Below are positions 1 to 6,390 of a stretch of 6,390 bases of DNA, in pieces. The position numbers were made by a program, and so were the translations under genes. The first letter of the stretch is position 1, and each line of letters starts with the position of its first letter. The notes under the pieces were generated by a model, which was not told the origin of the DNA, ran no database searches, and saw only the letters and a list, made by a program, of their open reading frames with translations. This DNA comes from Bacteroidota bacterium (GTDB taxonomy: Bacteria > Bacteroidota > Bacteroidia > UKL13-3), in assembly GCA_947449515.1 (NCBI GenBank), contig CANFSD010000102.1, forward strand, positions 1 to 6,390, in the 5' to 3' direction.

Positions 1-956
1 GTTTTTGGAAATTCTTTGCCATATTCACTCATAGGCATAAATTCATAATAGATCCCGTAATCCAACATTAGCAGCATTTCTTCCGATCCTAGTTGGTCTT
101 GAATACCCATGAATCCCTCGCTGGCGTTATAGGTTTCCAAATAATTAACCTTACTACTATTAATCAATTGTTTGAACCTTTCTCTGTAGGGGGTAAAGCT
201 AACGCCGCCATGCAAATACAATTCTAGGTTTGGCCAAATATCTGTGAGGTTATCTTTGCCGCTCATTTCAAATAAGCGCTCAATTAAAACAATTGTCCAA
301 GTGGGTACACCAGAAATATTGGTTACATTTTCTTGTAAGGTAGCCCTTGCCATTTTTTCAATTTTTTCATCCCAATTGTCCATAATGGCAATACTTAAAT
401 CTGGCGTTCTTAAGTATTGAGCCCACATGGGCATATTTTGCATCATTACGGCACTTAAATCGCCATAAAAACTTTCATTGTTTGCATTGTTTATTTGGTG
501 GCTTCCTCCCATAACTAGGCCTTTGCCATTAAATATTTCAGATTCTGGTTTTTGAAGCAAATAACTCATGAGTACATCTTTTCCACCTTGGTAATGGCAC
601 TCTTCCATGCTTTCATAAGTAACAGGAATGAATTTACTTTTAGCGCTGGTGGTGCCAGAAGATTTTGCGAACCATCTGACCTCACTTGGCCACAAAATAT
701 TTTGTTCGCCAAGCATCATACGTTCTATATAATGCTTAAAATCGTCGTAATTGGTAACCGGTACTCTTTGTTTAAATACCTCTAAGCTATGGATACTTTT
801 GAAATCGTAGTGCCTGCCAAACTCAGTAATTTGAGCTGTTCGCAGTAGCTTCATTAATTGATCGTGTTGTACTTGCGTTGGATTGTGCAAGATTTCCTCG
901 AAGGCGGGTAAGCGTCTTTTGAGGTACCAACTAACCAATGAATTTACGATAGGCAT
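1..956 (-). CDS. GH3-family acyl-adenylate/acyl-amide synthetase-like protein, C-terminus cut by window edge
   Basis: The 318 visible residues read as a bacterial member of the GH3 (auxin-responsive promoter) family of the adenylate-forming superfamily. Plant members activate a carboxylic acid with ATP and join it to an amino acid; the substrate of the Bacteroidota members is not known to me. Visible motifs are the nucleotide-binding SSGTTSAKSKFIPVT (residues 99-113), the YNASEGF motif (276-282) and the YGIYYEF motif (300-306), each where family members have them. The family is usually about 500 residues, so roughly the last 180, including the C-terminal lid domain, lie left of the window. 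No signal peptide is seen, so it is probably cytoplasmic. The ATG at 956 is the only ATG after an in-frame TAA 48 bases upstream. It lies 88 bases downstream of the M28 peptidase gene on the same strand. Family assignment is strong; the reaction is inference. Confidence 0.9.
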   Translation of the reverse strand, partial: MPIVNSLVSWYLKRRLPAFEEILHNPTQVQHDQLMKLLRTAQITEFGRHYDFKSIHSLEVFKQRVPVTNYDDFKHYIERMMLGEQNILWPSEVRWFAKSSGTTSAKSKFIPVTYESMEECHYQGGKDVLMSYLLQKPESEIFNGKGLVMGGSHQINNANNESFYGDLSAVMMQNMPMWAQYLRTPDLSIAIMDNWDEKIEKMARATLQENVTNISGVPTWTIVLIERLFEMSGKDNLTDIWPNLELYLHGGVSFTPYRERFKQLINSSKVNYLETYNASEGFMGIQDQLGSEEMLLMLDYGIYYEFMPMSEYGKEFPK

Positions 957-1044
957 TTCTGAATATTTATTGATGCCAATTTGGTGAAAATTTGATTAAG
1001 AAACAAGGACAATAAGCACTGAAATAAATTAGGAATACGTGGGA

Positions 1045-2319
1045 TTACCTTCCCATTCGCATATTTGCAAAATCTACCATTAATTGAAATGTTTCTGGAT
1101 ATTTGCTGAGGGTAAGCGCTTCGTAAGTATCTTCAATATCGTGGTAATGGTGGTAATTACCTCTCAGGTAAAAAAAGAAAGAAGGCACACCTGCTTCGGT
1201 AAAATAATAATGATCGCTATTTTGTGCTTTACCTCTTGGCGCAATGTCTGGCAAATAGTGTCCAATACTGTTGCACATTTTAAGGTTATTGAACCAATCC
1301 GGATACTCGGTAGCATTAACTGCAGTTAGGCCTTCATCTCCTGTAGACATTAGATCCATATTGATAAGCAGGCTTATTTTTTTTAATTCCACCAATGGAT
1401 TTTGTGTAAAATAATAGGAGCCAATTAAGCCAATTTCTTCTGCAGCAAATGCAATAAAAACAATAGAATAAGCAGGAGGATTTTTTGAATAATGTTTGGC
1501 TAAATCTAATAGCATTGCAACCCCACTGGCATTGTCATTTGCGCCAGGGAAAATGGTTTCTTTCCCAAGCATTCCTAAATGATCATAATGTGCTGTAAAT
1601 ACAATAAAGGAATCGGGTTGTGCTTTGCCTTTAATCATTCCAATGACATTTTGGGTGCCATGAATTTTATGTGCGGCATCTATTTTAATTTCCATTTTTA
1701 GAACCAAAGCGGGGAATACTCCTTTTTTAAAATAAAGTATGGGAAAAGGCGCAAACTCCATTGCGGGGCTCCAAACCAGACTTGCATTGTTTTTAAAAAT
1801 GAGTCCTTTTGCATGCCATTCATTGGCTAAAATAGATTTAGCGCGTTGCGGATGTAGCAGATTTTTTCCTTTGATATCATCAACTACCAAAAAATAATTC
1901 TTTAAATTGATTTGGCTAATTCTTTCAAATTCGGCGTTGTTATCCAATATGCTTGAATCAATTACCAATACCTTAAAGCTGCCATTAATGCTAGGGCAAC
2001 CAGGATTCATAATAAAATCTTGACCAGCAAAAACACTTTGCCCATCAAGTTCAATTTCTGCCCTATCTGGGTAATAAACTACAGGAAATCCGAGTGATTG
2101 AAAATAATTATCTCCGAGCGGAATTAATTTATGCGCTGCAAATTCTTCTTTAATAAATTGTGCAGCAATTTTATCACCGTTGTTTACATAACCTCTGCCA
2201 TAGAAATCATCGCTGCAGAGGGTTTTGATACAGGAGCGTGCATAAATAATATCTTGCGCAGTTGCACTGCCCAAGGTAAGGGAGAGAAATAAAACTGCAA
2301 GTAGAATAAACTTGCGCAT
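1045..2319 (-). CDS. Secreted M28-family zinc aminopeptidase
   Basis: This 424-residue protein is an exported metallopeptidase of family M28 that probably removes N-terminal residues from peptides outside the cytoplasm. Residues 1-21 form a signal peptide (basic MRK, hydrophobic core, ATA before Q22). The catalytic set appears complete: HYDHLG (H244), PGANDNASG (D262), AAEE (general base E294, zinc ligand E295), NMDLMSTGD (D322) and HDIEDT (H393). These are assigned by comparison with the known two-zinc M28 pattern H-D-E-D-H. Residues about 85-225, before the catalytic core, occupy the place where many M28 enzymes carry a PA insert, but I could not confirm a PA fold by eye. There is no cell-wall anchor, and the protein ends soon after the catalytic domain, with no sorting domain. 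It starts 8 bases after the purS stop, so it is probably co-transcribed with purS. Exact substrate specificity cannot be read; some M28-fold proteins are glutaminyl cyclases, which is less likely given two full zinc sites. Confidence 0.93.
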   Translation of the reverse strand: MRKFILLAVLFLSLTLGSATAQDIIYARSCIKTLCSDDFYGRGYVNNGDKIAAQFIKEEFAAHKLIPLGDNYFQSLGFPVVYYPDRAEIELDGQSVFAGQDFIMNPGCPSINGSFKVLVIDSSILDNNAEFERISQINLKNYFLVVDDIKGKNLLHPQRAKSILANEWHAKGLIFKNNASLVWSPAMEFAPFPILYFKKGVFPALVLKMEIKIDAAHKIHGTQNVIGMIKGKAQPDSFIVFTAHYDHLGMLGKETIFPGANDNASGVAMLLDLAKHYSKNPPAYSIVFIAFAAEEIGLIGSYYFTQNPLVELKKISLLINMDLMSTGDEGLTAVNATEYPDWFNNLKMCNSIGHYLPDIAPRGKAQNSDHYYFTEAGVPSFFFYLRGNYHHYHDIEDTYEALTLSKYPETFQLMVDFANMRMGR

Positions 2320-2327
2320 GGCATTAA

Positions 2328-2579
2328 TTAAATTGCTTTTACCTCAAAGGAATAAGATTCCATGATGAGGTTAGCCAATAATTTCTTACAAGCAGTATCA
2401 ACCATTTCTTTTGCGCTGGCTTCGTCGTTGGCTTCCACTTCAACACTAATATGTTTGCCAATTCTAACATTTTGAATGGCAGCTAATCCAATATTTACCA
2501 TTGCACCGCTAACGGCTTTACCTTGAGGGTCTAAAAGTGCTGCGTGTGGCATTACATCAATTTCGGCTTTAAATTTCAT
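2328..2579 (-). CDS. purS: Phosphoribosylformylglycinamidine synthase subunit PurS
   Basis: PurS is the small subunit of the multi-part FGAM synthase, which converts formylglycinamide ribonucleotide, glutamine and ATP to FGAM in de novo purine synthesis. PurS dimers bridge the PurL synthetase and the PurQ glutaminase in the cytoplasm. The 83-residue length is typical. The conserved pieces LDPQGKAV (16-23), VRIGK (38-42) and KLLAN (66-70) are in the expected order, followed by an acidic-aromatic end (ESYSFEV). Its presence implies that this organism has the split small-PurL/PurQ/PurS form rather than the single long PurL; neither purL nor purQ is in the window. Its ATG lies one base after the pssA stop (TAATATG), and its own stop is 8 bases before the M28 gene, so it sits in a compact transcription unit with unrelated neighbours. 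Confidence 0.94.
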   Translation of the reverse strand: MKFKAEIDVMPHAALLDPQGKAVSGAMVNIGLAAIQNVRIGKHISVEVEANDEASAKEMVDTACKKLLANLIMESYSFEVKAI

Positions 2580-2580
2580 A

Positions 2581-3294
2581 TTATTTTTTCAAATGGTTGA
2601 AGAGCGACAAAAGTACGTAAAGAATTATACTCAATCCAATTCCAAAGTAGTGAAATGCAAAAATAAGTACCACACTCGCCAAAAGGAAGATGTACCTGGT
2701 TTCATTTCCTTTGAAGGCAAAAGTCTTGAACTTAAGCGCAAACAGTGGAATTTCGGCAATTAGAAGGTAGGAGATAAGGATTGGATATGTAATTAAAAAT
2801 CCAACTGAGGTAAAAATTTCTTGGGCAAAATCAGGTCCATTTTCCAAAACCATGGCAATGCAACAGATAAAAATGGCGTTGGCAGGTGTGGGTAGGCCAA
2901 TAAAACTATCTGTTTGGCGGGTATCTATATTGAATTTTGCTAATCGAATTCCAGAAAAAACCATGATCAAAAATGGTAGGTAGCTGCAAACCAACATGGT
3001 AGGAACATTTTGTAAAAACCCATATTCAAAAACCAAATTGTCTTGGGAGATACTGTAAAAAATAAATCCTGGTGCAAGGCCAAAACTTACCATATCTGCT
3101 AATGAATCCAATTGTTTTCCAATTTCACTTTGAACCTTTAAAAGGCGTGCAGCAAAACCATCTAAAAAATCAAAAAGAGCCGCAATTAGAATGAAATAGG
3201 ATGCTTCGGTAAGGTTTCCGTCAAATGTGGCTACAATAGCCAAGCAGCCCATAAAGAGGTTTGCGGCGGTAATGGTATTTGGTATATGCTTCAT
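2581..3294 (-). CDS. pssA: CDP-diacylglycerol--serine O-phosphatidyltransferase (phosphatidylserine synthase)
   Basis: This is an integral membrane enzyme that transfers phosphatidyl from CDP-diacylglycerol to L-serine, giving phosphatidylserine, the precursor of phosphatidylethanolamine. The CDP-alcohol phosphotransferase signature is complete: D42, D45, G46, A49, R50, G59, D63 and D67, in the spacing DxxDGxxAR-x8-GxxxDxxxD. The downstream FIGLPTPANA (131-140) is characteristic of serine-using members and separates it from phosphatidylglycerolphosphate synthase. About six to eight hydrophobic segments cover roughly residues 8-24, 32-44, 68-82, 99-115, 139-152, 163-182 and 200-232. The 237-residue length is normal for the short Bacillus-type class. 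The ATG at 3294 is the only in-frame ATG after a TAA 42 bases upstream. It is the first gene of the leftward group. The phosphatidylserine decarboxylase gene, often near pssA, is not in this window. Confidence 0.95.
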   Translation of the reverse strand: MKHIPNTITAANLFMGCLAIVATFDGNLTEASYFILIAALFDFLDGFAARLLKVQSEIGKQLDSLADMVSFGLAPGFIFYSISQDNLVFEYGFLQNVPTMLVCSYLPFLIMVFSGIRLAKFNIDTRQTDSFIGLPTPANAIFICCIAMVLENGPDFAQEIFTSVGFLITYPILISYLLIAEIPLFALKFKTFAFKGNETRYIFLLASVVLIFAFHYFGIGLSIILYVLLSLFNHLKK

Positions 3295-3313
3295 TGCGAG
3301 GCTTAATTTCTTG

Positions 3314-3344
3314 CAAAGTAAGCCCTCAAATCCAAATTATAAAA
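3314..3344 (-). promoter_or_regulatory. Weak candidate promoter for the leftward pssA group
   Basis: On the minus strand TTACTTTG (3321-3314) matches the Bacteroidota -7 consensus TAnnTTTG at all but one position. TTTT (3344-3341), which differs from the -33 TTTG by one base, stands 19 bases upstream. The predicted transcript would start near 3308 and leave a leader of only about 13 bases before pssA. AT-rich DNA gives such matches by chance, so this is tentative; the spacing and the position ahead of the first gene are its main support. Confidence 0.3.
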
Positions 3345-3374
3345 TTGTGATTTATACTATTTCTACTAAATTTG
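3344..3374 (+). promoter_or_regulatory. Bacteroidota-type promoter for the small secreted protein and S8 protease genes
   Basis: TAAATTTG at 3367-3374 is an exact match to the Bacteroidota primary-sigma -7 consensus TAnnTTTG. ATTG at 3344-3347 supplies the -33 TTG with a 19-base spacer, which is the usual distance. Transcription would begin near 3380, giving a leader of about 22 bases before the ATG at 3403. It is the only strong match I found in the intergenic region and fits an independent rightward transcript. Confidence 0.68.
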
Positions 3375-3396
3375 ACAATCATACCATTTCTAGTAA
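3354..3396 (+). repeat. Imperfect 16-base direct repeat at the rightward promoter, possible operator
   Basis: ATACTATTTCTACTAA (3354-3369) recurs as ATACCATTTCTAGTAA (3381-3396), with 14 of 16 bases identical and a 27-base period. The first copy overlaps the first three bases of the proposed -7 element, and the second lies at or just after the predicted transcription start. The second copy is also nearly palindromic around CTAG (3386-3397, 10 of 12 positions). The repeat is seen directly; a role in binding a regulator is inference, and chance similarity in AT-rich DNA is possible. Confidence 0.45.
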
Positions 3397-3402
3397 TTAT
3401 TT

Positions 3403-3864
3403 ATGGCGATCCGAAACCTATTTTTAAGCTGTTTTATTTTGTTTGCCAATTTACTTTTTGCGCAAAAAGAGCAGGTGACGCTTAAGGTTAGAAATGTGGC
3501 TTCAATTAGAAATTTTGAAATACAACAGCCCAGTGCATTTGATGTGGTAAATGGAAAATTTAGTGCTGCAATCGCCTCAGCGAATGGGTATGTTTTTGAA
3601 ATCAATGCCCTATCCGTAAAGGCACTCAAATGCAAACAGAAATTGAATCAAAATCAATTTAAAATAGTATTGATCGATAACCAATTGAATAAAACGTATC
3701 AATCAGATACGCGTTCTAAAGGAACCTTGCAAATAAATTGTTTAGGCGCTGGGGCCTATGAGCTTATTTTTGTTGGAGATATCTATTGCGAAAAGCAAAA
3801 AGTGGCTGTAAGTGCCCATTTAAATGGGTTTGTGGCCCACTCAAAAAATTTGAAAACCAATTAG
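3403..3864 (+). CDS. Small secreted protein of unknown function, linked to the S8 protease
   Basis: I do not recognise a family for this 153-residue protein. Residues 1-20 are a clear signal peptide (MAIR, then a hydrophobic stretch ending LLFA before Q21), so the mature product of about 133 residues should be exported. It has no lipoprotein cysteine at the cleavage site, no further membrane segment, and no recognisable C-terminal sorting domain. The mature part alternates polar and hydrophobic residues in short stretches (for example QVTLKVRNV, FKIVLIDNQ, GAYELIFVGD), suggesting a mostly beta-strand fold, and has three cysteines at 77, 113 and 129. The end is lysine-rich. A Bacteroidota-type promoter lies just upstream, and the stop codon is one base before the protease ATG, so the two are almost certainly co-transcribed. 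A role as partner, inhibitor or folding helper of the protease is conceivable, but nothing in the sequence shows it. Confidence 0.85.
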   Translation: MAIRNLFLSCFILFANLLFAQKEQVTLKVRNVASIRNFEIQQPSAFDVVNGKFSAAIASANGYVFEINALSVKALKCKQKLNQNQFKIVLIDNQLNKTYQSDTRSKGTLQINCLGAGAYELIFVGDIYCEKQKVAVSAHLNGFVAHSKNLKTN

Positions 3865-3865
3865 T

Positions 3866-6390
3866 ATGAATAAAATAAATTACTTTTTTATTACTCTTTT
3901 CTTTCTTTCAAGCGGTTTAAATGCGCAAGTAGTTCGTGATCCATTGGAAGCAAAAAATCCTGCTGAACTTGAATTAATTTTTAAAGACAATTTCTTAGTT
4001 CAAAAAAAGATTTTGGCAGATAAAGCTGCAACGCTAAATTATCCTTCACGTGTGGTTATGAAAAATGGTGTGGCGCGCGAGTTAGTGGGAATTTCGCCAA
4101 CTGGTATGCCTATTTATGTGCAAACAACAAACAATGTGGATGCTGCAAAAACCATTTCAACCAATAAAGTTTGGCCAGCAGGTTCTTTGGGTTTGAGTTT
4201 AACGGGTTCGGGTATGACCAATCGTTTAGGCGTTTGGGATGGAGGTGCTGTGCGCACTACCCACCAAGAATTTCAAGGAAGAGCTACTCAAATTGATGGA
4301 GCTACAACCCTTAGTGACCATGCAACACACGTGGCCGGTACCATGATGGCTGGCGGATTTGTAGCCAATGCCAAAGGGATGAGTTACCAAGCACCTATAA
4401 AATGTTCAGAATGGACAAATGATGCAAGTGAAATGTCTTCTGCAGCTGCAGCAGGTATGTTGGTTTCAAACCATTCTTATGCGCAAATTTCGGGTTGGCA
4501 ATACAATACAGATTTAGCACGTTGGGAATTTTGGGGCGATCCAAGTATTAGTACGGTTGAAGATTATAAATATGGTTTCTATGACGGTACAAGTGCGCAA
4601 TGGGATCAAATTGCCGTGAATTATCCAAATTATTTACCCTTTGTTGCCGCAGGTAATGATAGGGGTGAGCCAGGAACTATTCCCGCCACTTTTTATATCC
4701 GTGATCTAAATGGCAATTGGGTATTAGGTAATTCCTCTAGCCCACCTGCAGCTATTGGTCCTTACGGTTGCATTAGCGGAGGTTCGGCCAACGGAAAAAA
4801 TGTATTAACGGTTGGTGCGGTTAATAAAATTCTTACAGGTTGGACAAAATCCAGCGATGTGGTAATGAGTAGTTTTAGTGGCTGGGGGCCAACAGATGAT
4901 GGCCGTATTAAACCAGATGTTGTTGCAAACGGTGTTTCAGTTTATTCTTCCATTTCTACTGCTGATAATTCTTATTCAACATTTAATGGTACTTCCATGG
5001 CAACACCCAATGCCAGTGGTTCAGCTTTATTAATCCAACAACATTACAATAACCTCAAGGGGGCATTTATGCGTTCTTCAACTTTAAAAGGTTTAATTAT
5101 TCATACTGCTGATGAGGCTGGCGCAAATATTGGTCCTGATTATACCTATGGTTGGGGCTTAATGAATACTGGTAAAGCTGTGAGTACTATTTCCGACACA
5201 GTGAAAAGTGTTATTATGCAGAATTCTCTTTCAAGTTTGTCAACCTATACCTACACTTTCTTTTCAGATGGTACAAGTCCAATAAGAGCAACCATTTGTT
5301 GGACAGACAAGCCAGGAACCTCGCCAAATCCATCGCTTAATCCTTCTACCAAAATGTTGGTTAACGATTTAGATGTTAGGGTAAAAAGAAATTCAGACAA
5401 TACATTGTTTTATCCTTATGTTTTAAACAGAACTGCACCAAGTTTGGCAGCTACAACTGGCGACAATAGCGTTGACAATGTTGAGCAAGTTTATGTGGCA
5501 ACACCAACGGCAGGTACTTATACTATAACAGTTACAGGCAAAACATCTTTGGTAGGCGGTTCGCAACCTTATGCTTTAATTGTTACAGGTATTTCACCAA
5601 AACCAACAGCAGCATTTATGGCTGCCAATAGGTTAATGTGTAGTGGAAAAACAGTGGTATTTTCAGATCAATCTACTGCAGCCACCAGTAGAATGTGGTA
5701 TTTCCCGGGCTCAACTACCCCAACCAGCACAGTATTAAATCCAACAGTTACCTATAATGTTCCTGGTGTTTATCCTGTTGCATTGCGTATTAGTTCTGCT
5801 ACTGGTTACGATTCAATTTACAAAGATGATTATATAACCGTTGGTGGATTGCCTTTGCCATTTAATGAAACATTTGAAAGCAATTCTGCTACAAAAAATT
5901 TGTGGCTGGTAGAAAATCCAAATAATGATACCACCTGGCACCTTTGGACCATTGCTGGAACTACCCCGGGCAATACAGCCTATGGTATCAATAATTATGA
6001 TTTTCCTAAAACTGCTTTCTTGGATAGAATTGTAACACCTATTTTGGATTTAAAGGGTTATCAAAATGCCTTATTAGAATTCCAACATGCCTATACCCGT
6101 TTTGATTCAACCAAAACAGATTCATTGATTATTTATATCAGTACCAACTGTGGAACCTCTTATGTGAGAATTGCAGGCTTTGGTGAAAATGACAATGGAA
6201 GCTTTGCAACAGCTCCAGACAATACTTATTTATCTTCAAATAGGTTTATTCCAAATAAGGCCGGAGACTGGTGTGGTGGCGGTGTTGGACCAAATTGTTT
6301 TTCTGTGAATTTGACTCCTTATGTTGGCAATAACAATATCAGAATTAGGTTCGAACAGAAATCTAATAATGGAAACAATATGTTTATTGA
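3866..6390 (+). CDS. Secreted multidomain subtilisin-like (S8, KP-43-like) serine protease, C-terminus cut by window edge
   Basis: The frame is open for 841 residues to the window edge. Residues 1-20 are a signal peptide (LNA before Q21), and 21-104 form a propeptide-like region unlike a standard I9 inhibitor domain. The S8 catalytic domain covers about 105-440: Asp D125 (GVWDGG), His H152 (DHATHVAGT), oxyanion Asn N264 (VAAGND) and Ser S377 (NGTSMATP), with DGRIKPDVVA (345-354) typical of the KP-43 group. About 442-575 is a beta-sandwich like the C-terminal barrel of KP-43 proteases. Residues 581-660 are a PKD domain (VVFSDQS to the YITV strand), and 666 onward a MAM/concanavalin-like domain opening with PFNETFE and containing STNCG (759-763). 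The catalytic set is intact, so it is probably an active extracellular or surface protease. This architecture commonly ends in a type IX secretion sorting domain, but that part is outside the window. The ATG at 3866 gives a clean signal peptide and follows the preceding stop by one base. Confidence 0.93.
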   Translation, partial: MNKINYFFITLFFLSSGLNAQVVRDPLEAKNPAELELIFKDNFLVQKKILADKAATLNYPSRVVMKNGVARELVGISPTGMPIYVQTTNNVDAAKTISTNKVWPAGSLGLSLTGSGMTNRLGVWDGGAVRTTHQEFQGRATQIDGATTLSDHATHVAGTMMAGGFVANAKGMSYQAPIKCSEWTNDASEMSSAAAAGMLVSNHSYAQISGWQYNTDLARWEFWGDPSISTVEDYKYGFYDGTSAQWDQIAVNYPNYLPFVAAGNDRGEPGTIPATFYIRDLNGNWVLGNSSSPPAAIGPYGCISGGSANGKNVLTVGAVNKILTGWTKSSDVVMSSFSGWGPTDDGRIKPDVVANGVSVYSSISTADNSYSTFNGTSMATPNASGSALLIQQHYNNLKGAFMRSSTLKGLIIHTADEAGANIGPDYTYGWGLMNTGKAVSTISDTVKSVIMQNSLSSLSTYTYTFFSDGTSPIRATICWTDKPGTSPNPSLNPSTKMLVNDLDVRVKRNSDNTLFYPYVLNRTAPSLAATTGDNSVDNVEQVYVATPTAGTYTITVTGKTSLVGGSQPYALIVTGISPKPTAAFMAANRLMCSGKTVVFSDQSTAATSRMWYFPGSTTPTSTVLNPTVTYNVPGVYPVALRISSATGYDSIYKDDYITVGGLPLPFNETFESNSATKNLWLVENPNNDTTWHLWTIAGTTPGNTAYGINNYDFPKTAFLDRIVTPILDLKGYQNALLEFQHAYTRFDSTKTDSLIIYISTNCGTSYVRIAGFGENDNGSFATAPDNTYLSSNRFIPNKAGDWCGGGVGPNCFSVNLTPYVGNNNIRIRFEQKSNNGNNMFI

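Noticed and set aside
552..785. 77-codon plus-strand open frame
   Set aside because: It lies wholly antisense to the GH3 coding sequence, whose motifs are clear, and its translation has no recognisable features.
957..1044. Terminator or promoter between the M28 and GH3 genes
   Set aside because: The 88 bases hold only a 9-base palindrome (CCAATTTGG), with no GC-rich stem plus T-run, and no match to TAnnTTTG on the minus strand. Neither a terminator nor a promoter can be supported.
1084..1329. 81-codon plus-strand open frame
   Set aside because: It is antisense to the conserved C-terminal catalytic part of the M28 peptidase and has no family resemblance.
3227..3427. 66-codon plus-strand open frame across the intergenic region
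   Set aside because: It overlaps the start of pssA in antisense, the promoter region and the start of the secreted protein gene, and looks like a chance frame.
3390..3635. 81-codon minus-strand open frame
   Set aside because: It is antisense to the small secreted protein, which has a convincing signal peptide, promoter and coupling to the next gene.
4316..4345. HATH instead of HGTH at the protease histidine motif, as a possible inactivating change
   Set aside because: The catalytic histidine H152 itself is present, and alanine at this position is, from my knowledge of the family, common in KP-43-like subtilases. The other catalytic residues are intact.
3866..6390. Possible frameshift or pseudogene in the protease
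   Set aside because: Reading from the ATG at 3866 gives an uninterrupted frame with domains in a sensible order up to the edge. The lack of a stop is due to the window boundary.

Overview
This is an AT-rich window that looks like ordinary chromosome of a member of the Bacteroidota. Four things point there: secreted proteins whose signal peptides end in the 'AQ' pattern common in that phylum; no Shine-Dalgarno-like sequence before any start; a match to the Bacteroidota promoter consensus (TTG, 19 bases, TAnnTTTG); and a bacterial GH3-family protein and a multidomain PKD-bearing subtilase of types frequent there. The sequence alone does not fix the genus.

The layout is two divergent gene groups around a 108-base intergenic region (3295-3402). 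On the minus strand, transcribed leftward, come pssA (phosphatidylserine synthase), purS (small subunit of FGAM synthase), a secreted M28-family zinc aminopeptidase, and a GH3-family acyl-adenylate/amide synthetase-like protein whose C-terminal part lies beyond the left edge. The first three are nearly contiguous (1- and 8-base gaps). The GH3 gene follows after 88 bases and may belong to the same transcript. On the plus strand come a 153-residue secreted protein of unknown function and, one base after its stop, a large secreted subtilisin-like (S8, KP-43-like) protease. The protease carries a beta-sandwich domain, a PKD domain and a MAM/jelly-roll-like domain, and it runs off the right edge.

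The minus-strand group mixes housekeeping lipid and purine functions with an exported peptidase, so shared transcription does not imply a shared pathway. The plus-strand pair is the more suggestive unit. Two tightly linked exported proteins under what looks like their own promoter could act together at the cell surface or outside the cell, probably with the protease as a type IX secretion client, but the sorting signal would be at the missing C-terminus.

The intergenic region holds a good Bacteroidota-type promoter facing right, a weaker candidate facing left, and a 16-base imperfect direct repeat that overlaps the rightward -7 element. I found no RNA genes, mobile elements, CRISPR arrays or convincing terminators. 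The most interesting leads are the unknown small secreted partner of the protease and the repeat at its promoter. I see no clear evidence of a wholly new system.
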